NCBI GenBank assembly: GCA_041661665.1
Contig: JBAZTW010000001.1
Span: 1-64,000 of the forward strand
Length of the DNA: 64,000 nucleotides
From: GWC2-45-44 sp041661665
GTDB taxonomy: Bacteria > Planctomycetota > Phycisphaerae > Sedimentisphaerales > UBA12454
Reading direction: 5' to 3'
A model generated the notes under the pieces. The model searched no databases. It had not been told where the DNA came from and saw only the letters and a list, made by a program, of their open reading frames with translations. Position numbers and translations under genes: made by a program. Below, piece after piece: positions 1 to 8,679 of this stretch; position 1 is the stretch's first letter, and the number at the start of each line of letters is the position of its first letter.

Positions 1-1504
1 TTGAATTTAACTCAAACGTTTCATCGCCCAGCAACTGATTTCCCTGGAATATCCCGGCCGTACTGGTGTTGGCATCGTTGACATCATTGAAATTAGTGCC
101 GCCATAAACGTCATGACTGACGGCGCCATCGCCAGGCAACCATGTAAATACGATGTTCGCGTCGGCACATGGTATAACCGTACTGCCGACGGTCGGAGAG
201 GGACTATACGCTAACAGCAAGTTGTTTAGGTTAGCAGTTACTATAACCTGAGTAGCAGTCGTCTCAACCTTAATAGCACGTTTGTCGGCAACACCGGAGC
301 CGGTATATATTCTACCAGAATTAATATACCCGTTGACGGCAGCAAGCTGACTTATCGGCAGTATCAATGTACCGCCTGTAATGTTTATTTTGCCGGCACT
401 ATTAACCGTAAGAGTACTCAAACCCGTTAAAGTTCCTGCCTGCAACTCGATCAGTGCGGTGCCAGTGGTAGGCGTTGCATGACCCAACGTTATTATTCCA
501 GCTACTTTCACCTTTGCTGCGCTGCCGGCAATAGTCAGCCGACCCTTTGCTGTACCTGTACCGCCGCTTGCAATCAGTAATTGGCCGCCCACCGTAACGT
601 TTGCATCATTATTAAGCTGCGCCCAATTGTCATTCGGTGTCTGATTGCTTACGTACAAGTTAGAACCTATCTCAAGAGTGCCGCCGTTCATTGTCAGATG
701 GCCAGTGCCGCCAGGCGTTCCTGAATAAACGCCAACTTGTACACTAGCGCCAGTGGCTGTTTTGAGCTTTCCTCCGCTATTTATTTCTAACTCTCCTAAC
801 CCGTACGCTCCAATATACGTATTGGACGTACTGGCGGTGCCATTGAGAAAAGCGCCGTTATTTATTACCAACTTTGATTTTCCTGTCGAGCCCCAAGACA
901 ATCTAATCTGCGAAAGAGTAGTTATTGTACCGCCGTTCATAGTCAGGATACCGTTTGAGCCTACACCAGCGCCTATAGTCAGGGATGGGTTGATCAGCGG
1001 CGTTATATTTACAGTACCACCCAACATATTAACATCGCCTATCGTGGAATAGGCGGGAGCAGCTCCGGCATAGCCGATAACAAACGTCGGAACGGTAACC
1101 ACTGCATTAGGTTCAATCCTCAACGTTCCTCTGCTATTTGTGGCTGCAGCGAGCCAGCCTAAGTTCAACGAAGTAGCAAAAGCTGCCTCGCCTTTGATGG
1201 TTAAAAAAGCATTGGTGTTTGCTATACCGCCGCCAATATACACGGTGCTGGCTAATGCTTTGTTAACGCCAACCATATCCGTCCCAATGATACACTCTTT
1301 GGCTTTGTAAATAAAAGCCCCGTCACCGGTGGTTGGACGATTCAACAGGGGGTTATACGCCGCGTCTCCCCAATTGCCAGTAACATCTTTCCAGTCGTTG
1401 CTGGCTTGACCCGGGTTCATCCAGTAGTAGTTCACCGCCTGAGAACTCGCGGCGAAGAACAAACAAAAAATAATCGCTAAAACAAATTTTACTTCCTTCT
1501 TCAT
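1..1504 (-). CDS. Secreted repeat-rich protein, 5' part only (runs off the left edge)
   Basis: Translating the minus strand from the ATG at 1502-1504 gives 501 codons with no stop, so the 3' part lies outside the window. Residues 1-23 form a Sec signal peptide (KK, hydrophobic core, SSQA). The middle is a run of short Gly/Thr/Asn-rich strands with recurring turns such as MNGGTIT, INSGGKLK and MNGGTLE, the look of a passenger-type beta-helix. Near the left edge come FTWLPGDGAVSHDVYGGT and DVNDANTST, wording familiar from Fn3-like linkers of Phycisphaerae LamG and glycosidase-type proteins. It is therefore probably an extracellular or surface protein; its ligand is unknown. An AAGGT Shine-Dalgarno-like element precedes the start, and the leader carries a 10-bp hairpin at 1541-1567. 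Confidence 0.75.
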   Translation of the reverse strand, partial: MKKEVKFVLAIIFCLFFAASSQAVNYYWMNPGQASNDWKDVTGNWGDAAYNPLLNRPTTGDGAFIYKAKECIIGTDMVGVNKALASTVYIGGGIANTNAFLTIKGEAAFATSLNLGWLAAATNSRGTLRIEPNAVVTVPTFVIGYAGAAPAYSTIGDVNMLGGTVNITPLINPSLTIGAGVGSNGILTMNGGTITTLSQIRLSWGSTGKSKLVINNGAFLNGTASTSNTYIGAYGLGELEINSGGKLKTATGASVQVGVYSGTPGGTGHLTMNGGTLEIGSNLYVSNQTPNDNWAQLNNDANVTVGGQLLIASGGTGTAKGRLTIAGSAAKVKVAGIITLGHATPTTGTALIELQAGTLTGLSTLTVNSAGKINITGGTLILPISQLAAVNGYINSGRIYTGSGVADKRAIKVETTATQVIVTANLNNLLLAYSPSPTVGSTVIPCADANIVFTWLPGDGAVSHDVYGGTNFNDVNDANTSTAGIFQGNQLLGDETFELNS

Positions 1505-1540
1505 TTTCTTACCTTTCTAAAATAGAAAAATAAATATTTC

Positions 1541-1567
1541 AGGATATACGTCTACACCGTATATCCT
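1541..1567 (-). promoter_or_regulatory. 5'-UTR hairpin of the secreted protein
   Basis: AGGATATACG and CGTATATCCT form a perfect 10-bp stem around a 7-nt loop, 37 nt upstream of the start codon of the minus-strand gene. A TATAAT hexamer lies just upstream (1570-1575), so the hairpin would sit at the very 5' end of the mRNA, where it could stabilise the transcript or affect translation. The role is inferred only from position. Confidence 0.4.
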
Positions 1568-1875
1568 TTATTATAAATTCACAATCAAATTTCAGGATGC
1601 TTTTAAAGGCATTATTTTACCAGAGCAACCCATATAGCCTATTATAGGCAAATAATAACAAATAAATCAAGGAAAAAAAATAATTTTGTTAATTTTTTTG
1701 AACGGTTTTTGCGAAAAAACGAGTTTTTGCGAGTTTTTGCGAGTTTTGATGAGAAATTAGGAGTAGAGTTTAGGACACAGGAGGTAGAGAAAACAATTAT
1801 CGGTTATCAGCAAAAAATAGGTGATATGGGTGATATTTAGCCGTTGCCTCTATCCTTAACCTCTAATTATTTTTC

Positions 1876-1904
1876 TTGACAACACTGCCAAATTGAACTA
1901 TTAA
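1876..1904 (+). promoter_or_regulatory. Promoter of the rpmF-plsX-fab operon
   Basis: TTGACA (1876-1881), a 17-bp spacer and TATTAA (1899-1904) match the sigma-70 consensus. Transcription would start near 1911, leaving a leader of about 120 nt before rpmF that includes the terminator-like hairpin at 1972-2002. Confidence 0.6.
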
Positions 1905-1971
1905 GACGTGTTTAAAATTTCGATAAACGGCTTTTACAGTGTCGTAAATGGCGTTTTTAGGGTAAGTTAGG

Positions 1972-2012
1972 ATTGAAGATTGGAAAATCCCCAATCTTCA
2001 ATTTTCGTTTTT
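1972..2012 (+). terminator. Terminator-like leader hairpin before rpmF (possible attenuator)
   Basis: ATTGAAGATTGG and CCAATCTTCAAT pair perfectly over 12 bp around a 7-nt loop (1972-2002) and are followed by a T-rich tract. It lies between the promoter and the rpmF Shine-Dalgarno (GGAG, 2023-2026), where a terminator would attenuate rather than end the operon. No competing anti-terminator stem was recognised. Confidence 0.5.
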
Positions 2013-2032
2013 TAATTAGTTCGGAGATAACA

Positions 2033-2221
2033 ATGTTACCGGTAAAAAAACAGTCTAAAGGCAGAACAAGAAGACGCAGAAGTCATAATGCATTGAGCGC
2101 CCTGAATTTATCAGTGTGCAAGAAGTGCGAAAGCCCCAAGCTGCCTCACGCGGCCTGCTCAAACTGCGGCTATGTCAACCCGAAAATCACTCTGAATATT
2201 GCTAAAGAGGACAAAGACTAA
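2033..2221 (+). CDS. rpmF: 50S ribosomal protein L32 (bL32)
   Basis: A 62-residue protein of the large ribosomal subunit. It opens with the family's basic stretch (KKQSKGRTRRRRSHNAL) and carries a four-cysteine zinc ribbon, Cys29-x2-Cys32 and Cys42-x2-Cys45, so it is the zinc-binding form of L32. The ATG at 2033 is chosen because GGAG lies 6 nt upstream and the family begins there; the longer in-frame reading from 1973 would run through the leader hairpin. plsX starts 2 nt after its stop, the classic rpmF-plsX-fab arrangement linking ribosome and membrane-lipid synthesis. Confidence 0.95.
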   Translation: MLPVKKQSKGRTRRRRSHNALSALNLSVCKKCESPKLPHAACSNCGYVNPKITLNIAKEDKD

Positions 2222-2223
2222 CA

Positions 2224-3243
2224 ATGAGGATAGCAATTGATGCCATGGGTGGCGACTACGCTCCGGATGAAATAATCGCCGGTGCGATTGAGTCTTTTGA
2301 AAAGCTCGACAAGGATGACAAAATAATTTTGCTCGGTCCTGAGGCTCTTGTTAAAGATAAGGTCGGCTCCAAGAATCTCAAAAAGTACAGTAGTGTACTT
2401 GAGATTATCGATGCTCCCGAAGTAATAGGGATGGATGAGTCTCCGATAGAAGCCATTCGCCAGAAAAAGCACAGTTCCATTTCCATTATGGCCAGACTCA
2501 GCGCGGATGGTTTGGCTGACGCTGTAATATCTGCCGGCAATACCGGCGCCTGCGTAGCGGCCTGCCAGTTGAGAATGCGTAATATCGAAGGCGTGAACAG
2601 GCCGGGTATCGCGGTAGTTTTTCCGACGTTTGAAGGGCCGGTTACGATGTGCGATGTCGGCGCGAATATTTCCTGCAAGCCAATCAATTATTATCAGTAT
2701 GCTGTAATGGCAAGTATGTATTCAAAGCACGTTCTTGGTATTGCAAACCCCAGAGTCGGTCTTATGAGCATCGGCGAGGAAGAGAATAAGGGCAGCGATG
2801 TTATTAAAAAAGCAAGAGAGCTGCTCAAAAGCGATAAGAATATGAATTACATCGGCAACATCGAAGGCCGAGATATTTTCAAAGGCAAATGCGATGTCGC
2901 GGTCAGCGACGGGTTTGTCGGCAATGTTGTTCTTAAACTTACAGAAGGCCTTGTTGACGGCCTTTTCAAAATTATTAAACACGAACTTATGCAGGAATCG
3001 CTTTTGCTGGCTATGAAATTCAAGCCTGTTATGATGAGGCTGTTCCAGAAATACGATTACCACGAATACGGCGGAGCTCCTCTTTTAGGCGTGAACGGCA
3101 CAGCGGTAATCTGTCACGGCTCAAGCAAAGTCAGAACGATTAGAAATGCCGTTATGATGTCCAAGAAATTTCATGGCCAGAAAATCAACGACAAGATAAG
3201 GGAATATCTGGCCACAACAACAGTAAGAGGCACGGATGAGTAG
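2224..3243 (+). CDS. plsX: Phosphate acyltransferase PlsX
   Basis: 339 residues. PlsX makes acyl-phosphate from acyl-ACP and phosphate, the first step of phosphatidic acid synthesis by the PlsX/PlsY route at the inner face of the membrane. The N-terminal IAIDAMGGDYAPDEI, the SAGNTGA segment and the C-terminal GGAPLLGVNG stretch are family hallmarks, and the length is normal. It starts 2 nt after the rpmF stop and overlaps fabH by 8 nt, so the three are translationally coupled. Confidence 0.96.
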   Translation: MRIAIDAMGGDYAPDEIIAGAIESFEKLDKDDKIILLGPEALVKDKVGSKNLKKYSSVLEIIDAPEVIGMDESPIEAIRQKKHSSISIMARLSADGLADAVISAGNTGACVAACQLRMRNIEGVNRPGIAVVFPTFEGPVTMCDVGANISCKPINYYQYAVMASMYSKHVLGIANPRVGLMSIGEEENKGSDVIKKARELLKSDKNMNYIGNIEGRDIFKGKCDVAVSDGFVGNVVLKLTEGLVDGLFKIIKHELMQESLLLAMKFKPVMMRLFQKYDYHEYGGAPLLGVNGTAVICHGSSKVRTIRNAVMMSKKFHGQKINDKIREYLATTTVRGTDE

Positions 3244-4252
3244 TACAGATAAAAATCAGGCGGGAGCTTTTCGTGCGGTGATAGCAGGCACCGGAAGCTG
3301 CATACCTGAAAAAACTCTCACAAACGACGACCTTTCCAAAATAGTTGATACCAACGATGAGTGGATTACAACTCGAACAGGCATAAAGGTTCGTCATATC
3401 GCAGCGGATAATCAGACAACAGCGGATTTGGCTGTCGAGGCCGCAAAGAAAGCTATTTCGCAGGCGAAAATTTCAGCAGAAGATGTCGAGCTGATTATCA
3501 CCGCGACGATTACGCCTGAAATGGTATTTCCATCGACGGCTTGTTTCGTGCAGGACAGGCTCGGCGCTAAAAAGGCCTGGGCATTTGACCTTTCTGCCGC
3601 GTGCAGCGGATTTGTTTATGCTCTCAGCATCGCTCAGCAGTTTGTAATAAGCGGCAAATACGACAACGTGCTTGTTATAGGCGCTGAAACGCTGAGCAAA
3701 ATTACAGATTATAAGGATAGAAGCAGCTGTATCCTTTTTGGCGACGGCGCAGGAGCAGCGGTTATAAAGCGCGGCGATATGAAAGGCTCAAAGGGAGTTT
3801 TTTACAGCGCGTGCGGTTCTGATGGTTCCGGCTGGAAAAGTCTAAACTGTCCGGCTTATGGAAGCAGAAATCCTGTCAGCAAACCGCTCGAAGACTCGAA
3901 TATGGTTTATATGAAAATCAACGGCAGGGAAGTTTATCAATTGGCCGTGCGAAAAATTATTGAAATGGTGGACGAAGGCCTGACTAACTGCGGCCTGACA
4001 ATAAAAGATATAGATATGTTCATACCTCATCAAATGAACGCAAGAATAATCGAGTCGGTCGCCAAGCGGCTTGAGCTTGCCGATGAAAAGGTATTTATAA
4101 ATATAGACAAATATGGCAACACATCAGCGGCTTCGATACCGATAGCTCTCGACGAATGCGTAAGACAGGGCAGAGTTAAGAAGGGCGATATCGCCTTGCT
4201 TGTGGCATTCGGCGGCGGTTTGACGTGGGGCGCAAATTTAATTGAGTTTTAA
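3236..4252 (+). CDS. fabH: 3-oxoacyl-ACP synthase III (KAS III)
   Basis: 338 residues. Condenses acetyl-CoA with malonyl-ACP to start fatty-acid synthesis. The Cys-His-Asn triad is complete: Cys123 in SAACSGF, His265 in FIPHQMNAR and Asn295 in KYGNTSAASIP. The C-terminal GGGLTWGA motif is present. The start overlaps the plsX stop by 8 nt; fabD follows 28 nt downstream. Confidence 0.96.
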   Translation: MSSTDKNQAGAFRAVIAGTGSCIPEKTLTNDDLSKIVDTNDEWITTRTGIKVRHIAADNQTTADLAVEAAKKAISQAKISAEDVELIITATITPEMVFPSTACFVQDRLGAKKAWAFDLSAACSGFVYALSIAQQFVISGKYDNVLVIGAETLSKITDYKDRSSCILFGDGAGAAVIKRGDMKGSKGVFYSACGSDGSGWKSLNCPAYGSRNPVSKPLEDSNMVYMKINGREVYQLAVRKIIEMVDEGLTNCGLTIKDIDMFIPHQMNARIIESVAKRLELADEKVFINIDKYGNTSAASIPIALDECVRQGRVKKGDIALLVAFGGGLTWGANLIEF

Positions 4253-4280
4253 TTTCACGGCATAATTATTCAGGGACGAT

Positions 4281-5195
4281 ATGACAGCAAAAATTGCTTA
4301 TATATTTCCGGGTCAAGGCGCTCAGCTCGTCGGTATGGGCAAAGATTTTTACGATGCCGAGCCGATAGCGAAAGATATTTTCAATAAAGCAAATGCTATT
4401 GTCGGTTACGACCTTAGTAAGTTTTGTTTTGAAGGGCCGGAGGAAGAACTAAATTCCACAACAATTTCACAGCCTGCGATTTTTACAATGTCGGCTGCTG
4501 TTCTTGAAGTTTTAAAAGCAAAGAGAACTATCGAACCTGCGAATGTTACAGCGGGTTTGAGTTTGGGCGAATATACGGCTCTTTATGCGGCCGGCGTTTT
4601 CGATTTTGAGGCGGGTTTGAAACTCGTCCAAAAAAGAGGGCAGGCAATGCAGAGTGCTGCCGATGCTTCAAAAGGGTCGATGGTGAGTATCATCAGTCTT
4701 GACCAGGATAAGACTGAACAGTTATGCAAAGAAGCCGCACAAGGCGGATTGCTTAGCTGTGCTAATTTTAATTGCCCCGGCCAGATAGTTATTACCGGCG
4801 ACGCGGATGCCTGCAAAAGGGCGGTCGCGCTGGCGGAAAAATACGGCGCCGCCAAAGCGATAGAATTAAAAGTTGCCGGTGCGTTTCATTCGCAGTTAAT
4901 GGCGTCTGCCGCTGAAGAACTTAAAAAAGCGATTGGTCTTTGCGAAATAAAACCGCCCGCTGATATCACGGTCATAGCGAATGTGAACGCCGAGTATTAT
5001 AAAACAAAAGAGCAAATTTCGCAGGGGCTTGTTAAACAGTTGACCGGCGCTGTGCTTTGGCAGAATTGTATGGAAAAACTTTTAGCCGACGGCGTAACGA
5101 AATTTTATGAGATTGGGCCAAACAGAGTTTTGACCGGCCTGATGAGAAGAATAAATCGCAAGGCCGAAGTAGTGAATATAAGCAGCGTACAATAA
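4281..5195 (+). CDS. fabD: Malonyl-CoA:ACP transacylase
   Basis: 304 residues. Transfers malonyl from CoA to the ACP encoded downstream. It begins with the family motif IFPGQGAQ; the nucleophile is Ser94 in GLSLGEYTA, the conserved Arg is Arg119 and the catalytic His is His203 in AFHSQLM. The residue before the serine is Leu instead of the textbook His (GHSLG), a variant I believe recurs in other FabD proteins, so activity is expected. It lies between fabH and fabG in the same operon. Confidence 0.95.
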   Translation: MTAKIAYIFPGQGAQLVGMGKDFYDAEPIAKDIFNKANAIVGYDLSKFCFEGPEEELNSTTISQPAIFTMSAAVLEVLKAKRTIEPANVTAGLSLGEYTALYAAGVFDFEAGLKLVQKRGQAMQSAADASKGSMVSIISLDQDKTEQLCKEAAQGGLLSCANFNCPGQIVITGDADACKRAVALAEKYGAAKAIELKVAGAFHSQLMASAAEELKKAIGLCEIKPPADITVIANVNAEYYKTKEQISQGLVKQLTGAVLWQNCMEKLLADGVTKFYEIGPNRVLTGLMRRINRKAEVVNISSVQ

Positions 5196-5223
5196 TTTGA
5201 GATTTATTTTGGAGATATTATAG

Positions 5224-5961
5224 ATGTCGGAAAAAAGGCTTGCAGTTGTAACAGGCGCGGCAAGGGGCATTGGCAGGGCGATTGTGCTTGAGCTTTTGAA
5301 GCAGGGCAGAATCGTGGCTGGTCTGGATTTGAATACCGCCGCTCTTGCTGAACTTGAAAAGGTTGTCGCCGATGCTGGTTTCAGCGTTATTACAAAAAGC
5401 GTTGATATTACCAAAACCGAGTTGTTAACCGAGGTTCTGGAGTCATTGAGCAAAGAATATGGTGGAATCGCGATTCTGGTAAATAATGCCGGTATTACCC
5501 GTGATAAGCTGATGATGCAGATGGAAGACGCGGATTATGATATTCTGATGTCGGTAAATCTGCGAGCGGCGTTTATGGCGACCAGAACGGCTCTTAGGCC
5601 TATGGTTCGCAATAAATTCGGCAGAATAATCAATATCAGTTCCGTCGCAGGCGTGTTTGGTCAGGCGGGCAGCGCAAATTACGCCGCCAGCAAGGCCGGT
5701 TTGATTGGTATGACCAAGTCGATTGTCCGTGAAGTGGCCAAAAAGGGCATTACAGCCAATTGTATAGCTCCCGGGTTTATTTTGACGGATATGACGAGTA
5801 CGCTGCCGGATGTGGTAAAAGAGGCCGCTATGGCGGTCATACCGGCTCGTAAAATGGGTTTGCCCGAAGATGTTGCCAAAGCGGTAGCATTTCTTGCAAG
5901 TGATGAATCAGGCTATATTAATGGTCAGGTACTTCACGTTGACGGTGGAATGGCAATGTAA
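5224..5961 (+). CDS. fabG: 3-oxoacyl-ACP reductase
   Basis: 245 residues, a short-chain dehydrogenase/reductase that reduces 3-oxoacyl-ACP with NADPH. Visible are the cofactor motif TGAARGIG, NNAG, and the catalytic Ser140, Tyr153 and Lys157 (YAASK). The C-terminal INGQVLHVDGGMAM is typical of FabG. It has a GGAG ribosome binding site. The 117-nt gap to acpP carries a separate promoter. Confidence 0.95.
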   Translation: MSEKRLAVVTGAARGIGRAIVLELLKQGRIVAGLDLNTAALAELEKVVADAGFSVITKSVDITKTELLTEVLESLSKEYGGIAILVNNAGITRDKLMMQMEDADYDILMSVNLRAAFMATRTALRPMVRNKFGRIINISSVAGVFGQAGSANYAASKAGLIGMTKSIVREVAKKGITANCIAPGFILTDMTSTLPDVVKEAAMAVIPARKMGLPEDVAKAVAFLASDESGYINGQVLHVDGGMAM

Positions 5962-6015
5962 TTAAAAAAAAAGATTGCAACTGCCGATGTTGACGGTTAT
6001 ATTACCGCCCAATAA

Positions 6016-6043
6016 TTGACAGTTATCGGTAATTAAATATAAG
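6016..6043 (+). promoter_or_regulatory. Internal promoter of acpP
   Basis: TTGACA (6016-6021), a 16-bp spacer and TATAAG (6038-6043) lie in the fabG-acpP gap. The predicted transcript start near 6050 would give a leader of about 30 nt. An extra promoter suits the high demand for acyl carrier protein. Confidence 0.55.
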
Positions 6044-6078
6044 GAAAATCATTTTTTTATTCTTAAGGAGATAATGAA

Positions 6079-6342
6079 GTGAGTGTAGATGTACAAGCTA
6101 TCGAAAAAAAGGTTATAAAGATTGTTTCTGAGCAGATGGGCAGTGAAGAAACTGAGATCACTCGTGAGACCTCTTTCATTAACGACCTCAATGCTGATTC
6201 ACTCGATACGGTTGAGCTTGTTATGGAATTCGAAGATGAATTCGATACAAGCATTCCTGATGAGGAAGCTGAGAAGATTCAGACCGTCGGCGCCGCTATC
6301 GATTATATCGTCGGCGAGATGAAAAAGAAAGAGAACGCTTAA
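6079..6342 (+). CDS. acpP: Acyl carrier protein
   Basis: 87 residues, acidic and helical. Carries the growing acyl chain on 4'-phosphopantetheine attached to Ser41 in LNADSLDTVEL. The start is GTG at 6079, 8 nt after AAGGAG (6065-6070); the ATG at 6074 is out of frame and meets a stop after two codons. It is the hub partner of fabD, fabH, fabG and fabF around it, and has its own candidate promoter. Confidence 0.96.
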   Translation: MSVDVQAIEKKVIKIVSEQMGSEETEITRETSFINDLNADSLDTVELVMEFEDEFDTSIPDEEAEKIQTVGAAIDYIVGEMKKKENA

Positions 6343-6354
6343 TCAGGTTTTTTG

Positions 6355-7599
6355 ATGAATAAACGGCGAGTGGTCATAACGGGTCTTGGGGCGGCTACGC
6401 CTCTTGGCGATTCAGTGGAAGTTTTATTCGATTTGCTCTGCAAAGGCAAAAGCGGCGTTTCGAATATTGAAAGTTTCGATACTACTAATTTTTCCGTCCA
6501 CTTTGCCGGCGAGATAAAAGATTTTGACATTTCCAAATATGTCGATGTCCGCGAAGGCAAGCGTATGGACCGCTTTACCCAGCTTGCCGTAGGTTCTGCC
6601 GTCAACGCTATGAAAGACAGCGGCATCGACACTGCCAAAGTCAACCTCGACCGCTGCGGTGTGATTGTCGGGTCCGGCATCGGCGGCATCCAGGAAATCG
6701 AACAGCAGCATATTCGTCTTCTGAACAAAGGCCCTCGTTCTGTTTCACCTTTCACCGTTCCCAAACTTATGGGTAATGCCGCCTGCGGAACTATTTCAAT
6801 GATGTATGGTTTTGCGGGCGTGAATTATTGCGTTGTTACAGCCTGTGCCTCGGCAACGCATTCGATTGGCGAGGCGTTTTACAGCATTCTCAATGACCGT
6901 TGCGATGTTGTTATCACCGGTGGTTCAGAAGCGGCTGTTTCGCCGGTCGGCCTTAGTTCGTTTTGCGCGTTAAGGTCACTGAGCACTCGCAACGACGCTC
7001 CCCAACTGGCATCAAGACCGTTTGATATTGCCCGTGACGGTTTTGTTATGGCTGAAGGGGCCGGTGTTATTATTCTTGAGGAATATGAACACGCCAAAAA
7101 ACGCGGAGCGAAAATTTACGCTGAGCTTTTGGGCTACGGCGCAACAGGCGACGCAAATCACATTACCGCTCCTCTGGCGGACGGCGCAGGGGCTGCAAAG
7201 GCTATGAAACTGGCTCTTAAACAGGCCGGTATCGCGAATGAAAAAATTGACTACATCAACGCTCACGGCACAAGCACTGAGTTGAATGATGTTGCCGAGA
7301 CTACCGCGATAAGGAATGTTTTCGGTCAGCACGCTTACAAACTTTCCATCAGTTCGACAAAGAGTATGCTTGGTCATTCTCTTGGCGCAAGCGGCGCTAT
7401 TGAGCTTGTGGCGACATGCAAAATGATGGAATCATCTATAATTCATCCGACAATCAATCTTGATAAGGTTGACCCTGCCTGCGATGACAAGCTGGATTTT
7501 GTTCCGAAGGTTGCCAAAGAGAGAAAGGTCAATTACGCATTGAGCAACTCGTTCGGCTTTGGCGGCCATAATGCCTGTCTGGTAGTCGGGAAAATATAA
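6355..7599 (+). CDS. fabF: 3-oxoacyl-ACP synthase II (KAS II)
   Basis: 414 residues. Elongating condensing enzyme of fatty-acid synthesis. The Cys-His-His triad is complete: Cys164 in TACASA, His304 in NAHGTST and His341 in MLGHSLGASG. ATG at 6355 is preferred to the in-frame TTG directly before it. It lies 12 nt after acpP and closes the fab cluster. Confidence 0.96.
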   Translation: MNKRRVVITGLGAATPLGDSVEVLFDLLCKGKSGVSNIESFDTTNFSVHFAGEIKDFDISKYVDVREGKRMDRFTQLAVGSAVNAMKDSGIDTAKVNLDRCGVIVGSGIGGIQEIEQQHIRLLNKGPRSVSPFTVPKLMGNAACGTISMMYGFAGVNYCVVTACASATHSIGEAFYSILNDRCDVVITGGSEAAVSPVGLSSFCALRSLSTRNDAPQLASRPFDIARDGFVMAEGAGVIILEEYEHAKKRGAKIYAELLGYGATGDANHITAPLADGAGAAKAMKLALKQAGIANEKIDYINAHGTSTELNDVAETTAIRNVFGQHAYKLSISSTKSMLGHSLGASGAIELVATCKMMESSIIHPTINLDKVDPACDDKLDFVPKVAKERKVNYALSNSFGFGGHNACLVVGKI

Positions 7600-7632
7600 A
7601 CTCGACATTTGTTTTCATCGCAGATTACGCAG

Positions 7633-7695
7633 AAAAAGACATCAGAAATCAGACTTCAGATTTCAGCTGACTTCTGATATCTGAAGTCTGATATC
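7633..7695. repeat. Dispersed inverted repeat (ATCAGACTTCAGA type)
   Basis: ATCAGACTTCAGA and TCTGAAGTCTGAT pair perfectly in the fabF-acyltransferase gap. Related CAGACTTCAG words recur near 14550 and as the terminator stem at 37334-37375. It may act as a terminator or be a mobile repeat remnant. Confidence 0.5.
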
Positions 7696-7701
7696 TATTT
7701 T

Positions 7702-8679
7702 ATGGCAGAAGAACGAAAAAGAAAACGAAACAAACGCAAGCCGACTATTGTCGAGTATTGGATTATATATGTACTCTTGCGGTTTTTTTTGTTTATTATC
7801 TGTTTGTTTCCCGTCAAAAGAATGCTAATGTTCGCGCGTTTTCTGGGCGATTTGCTGTGGAAGCATTACCACCGCGGCAGGGGGCGGGCGATTGAAAACC
7901 TCAAAGCGGCCTTCCCGGAAAAACCGGACGATTGGATAGAGCAAACCGGAAAACGCAGCTTCGAGCAGATTGTTATGCTCATCATCGATATTATTTTCAC
8001 GCCTCGACTCATCTCCCGCAAAAACTGGGACAAGTTTTCAACGTATAAAAACATCGAGCAGGTCAAATGGAAAATGCAGGGCAAAGAGCCGATGATTTTG
8101 GCCACCCCTCATTACGGCAACTTCGAGATTATAGGCTATCTGCTTGGCGAATTTGGTTTCAGCATTTACAGCATCGCCCGGCCTTTGGATAATCCTTTCA
8201 TCAACAAATATCTTTACAGCGTAAGAGAACGCCGAGGCCAGAGAATCATCGACAAAAAAGGCGCATCCGAACAGATGGAGCAGATTGTCAAACAGGGCTC
8301 GACGCTTTGTTTTGTCGCAGACCAGGATGCGGGCAAGAAAGGCATCTTCGTTGATTTCTTCGGCAGAAAGGCCAGCACATATAAGAGCATCGGCCTGTTG
8401 GCGATTCAATACAATCTCCCTATAGGTATTGGTGTCAGCAGAAGGGTTGGCGACAGCTTTTTTTACGAAATTGAAGTTGTCAGGCTGATTATGCCCGAAG
8501 AGTGGAAGGATAAGGACGACCCGCTGCTGTGGGTTTCGCAGGAATACGTAAGGGCTTTTGAAGATGCCATTCGCAAAGACCCGACGCAATACTGGTGGAT
8601 TCACCGCAGATGGAAAACAAGGCCTAAGAACGAAAGAATAGCCACTAAGTCACAAAGGCACGAAGAAAATAGTAAATAA
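7702..8679 (+). CDS. Lipid A-type lysophospholipid acyltransferase (LpxL/HtrB family)
   Basis: 325 residues. Family members transfer a secondary acyl chain to a lipid A precursor at the inner membrane, implying an LPS-type outer membrane. There is one N-terminal membrane segment (residues about 19-37), the H-x4-E acyltransferase motif at His137 (PHYGNFE), and FVADQD plus FFGRKA further on. The last ~11 residues (IATKSQRHEEN) are encoded by one arm of a dispersed repeat, so the C-terminus was probably extended by repeat DNA. Its place after the fab cluster fits use of ACP-bound acyl chains. Confidence 0.85.
   Translation: MAEERKRKRNKRKPTIVEYWIIYVLLRFFLFIICLFPVKRMLMFARFLGDLLWKHYHRGRGRAIENLKAAFPEKPDDWIEQTGKRSFEQIVMLIIDIIFTPRLISRKNWDKFSTYKNIEQVKWKMQGKEPMILATPHYGNFEIIGYLLGEFGFSIYSIARPLDNPFINKYLYSVRERRGQRIIDKKGASEQMEQIVKQGSTLCFVADQDAGKKGIFVDFFGRKASTYKSIGLLAIQYNLPIGIGVSRRVGDSFFYEIEVVRLIMPEEWKDKDDPLLWVSQEYVRAFEDAIRKDPTQYWWIHRRWKTRPKNERIATKSQRHEENSK

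Larger units (their letters stand above)
1505..2032. other. Divergent intergenic region
   Basis: This stretch separates the minus-strand secreted protein from the plus-strand rpmF operon and holds no convincing gene. It contains the 1541-1567 hairpin, a TATAAT on the minus strand at 1570-1575, AT-rich low-complexity DNA with repeated GAGTTTTTGC words around 1715-1750, a copy of the dispersed word TTATCGGTTATCAG at 1797-1810, the rpmF promoter at 1876-1904 and the leader hairpin at 1972-2002. Confidence 0.7.

Noticed and set aside
753..1052. 99-codon plus-strand frame
   Set aside because: It is antisense to the clearly coding minus-strand secreted protein and has Pro-rich shadow composition.
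1715..1755. Short direct repeats GAGTTTTTGC as a CRISPR or origin iteron array
   Set aside because: Units are about 10 bp, contiguous and degenerate, without spacers or a nearby dnaA/rep/cas gene.
4561..4590. FabD with Leu before the catalytic Ser (GLSLG) as a possibly inactive enzyme
   Set aside because: Ser94, Arg119 and His203 are all present and I believe GLSLGEYTA recurs in other FabD proteins.
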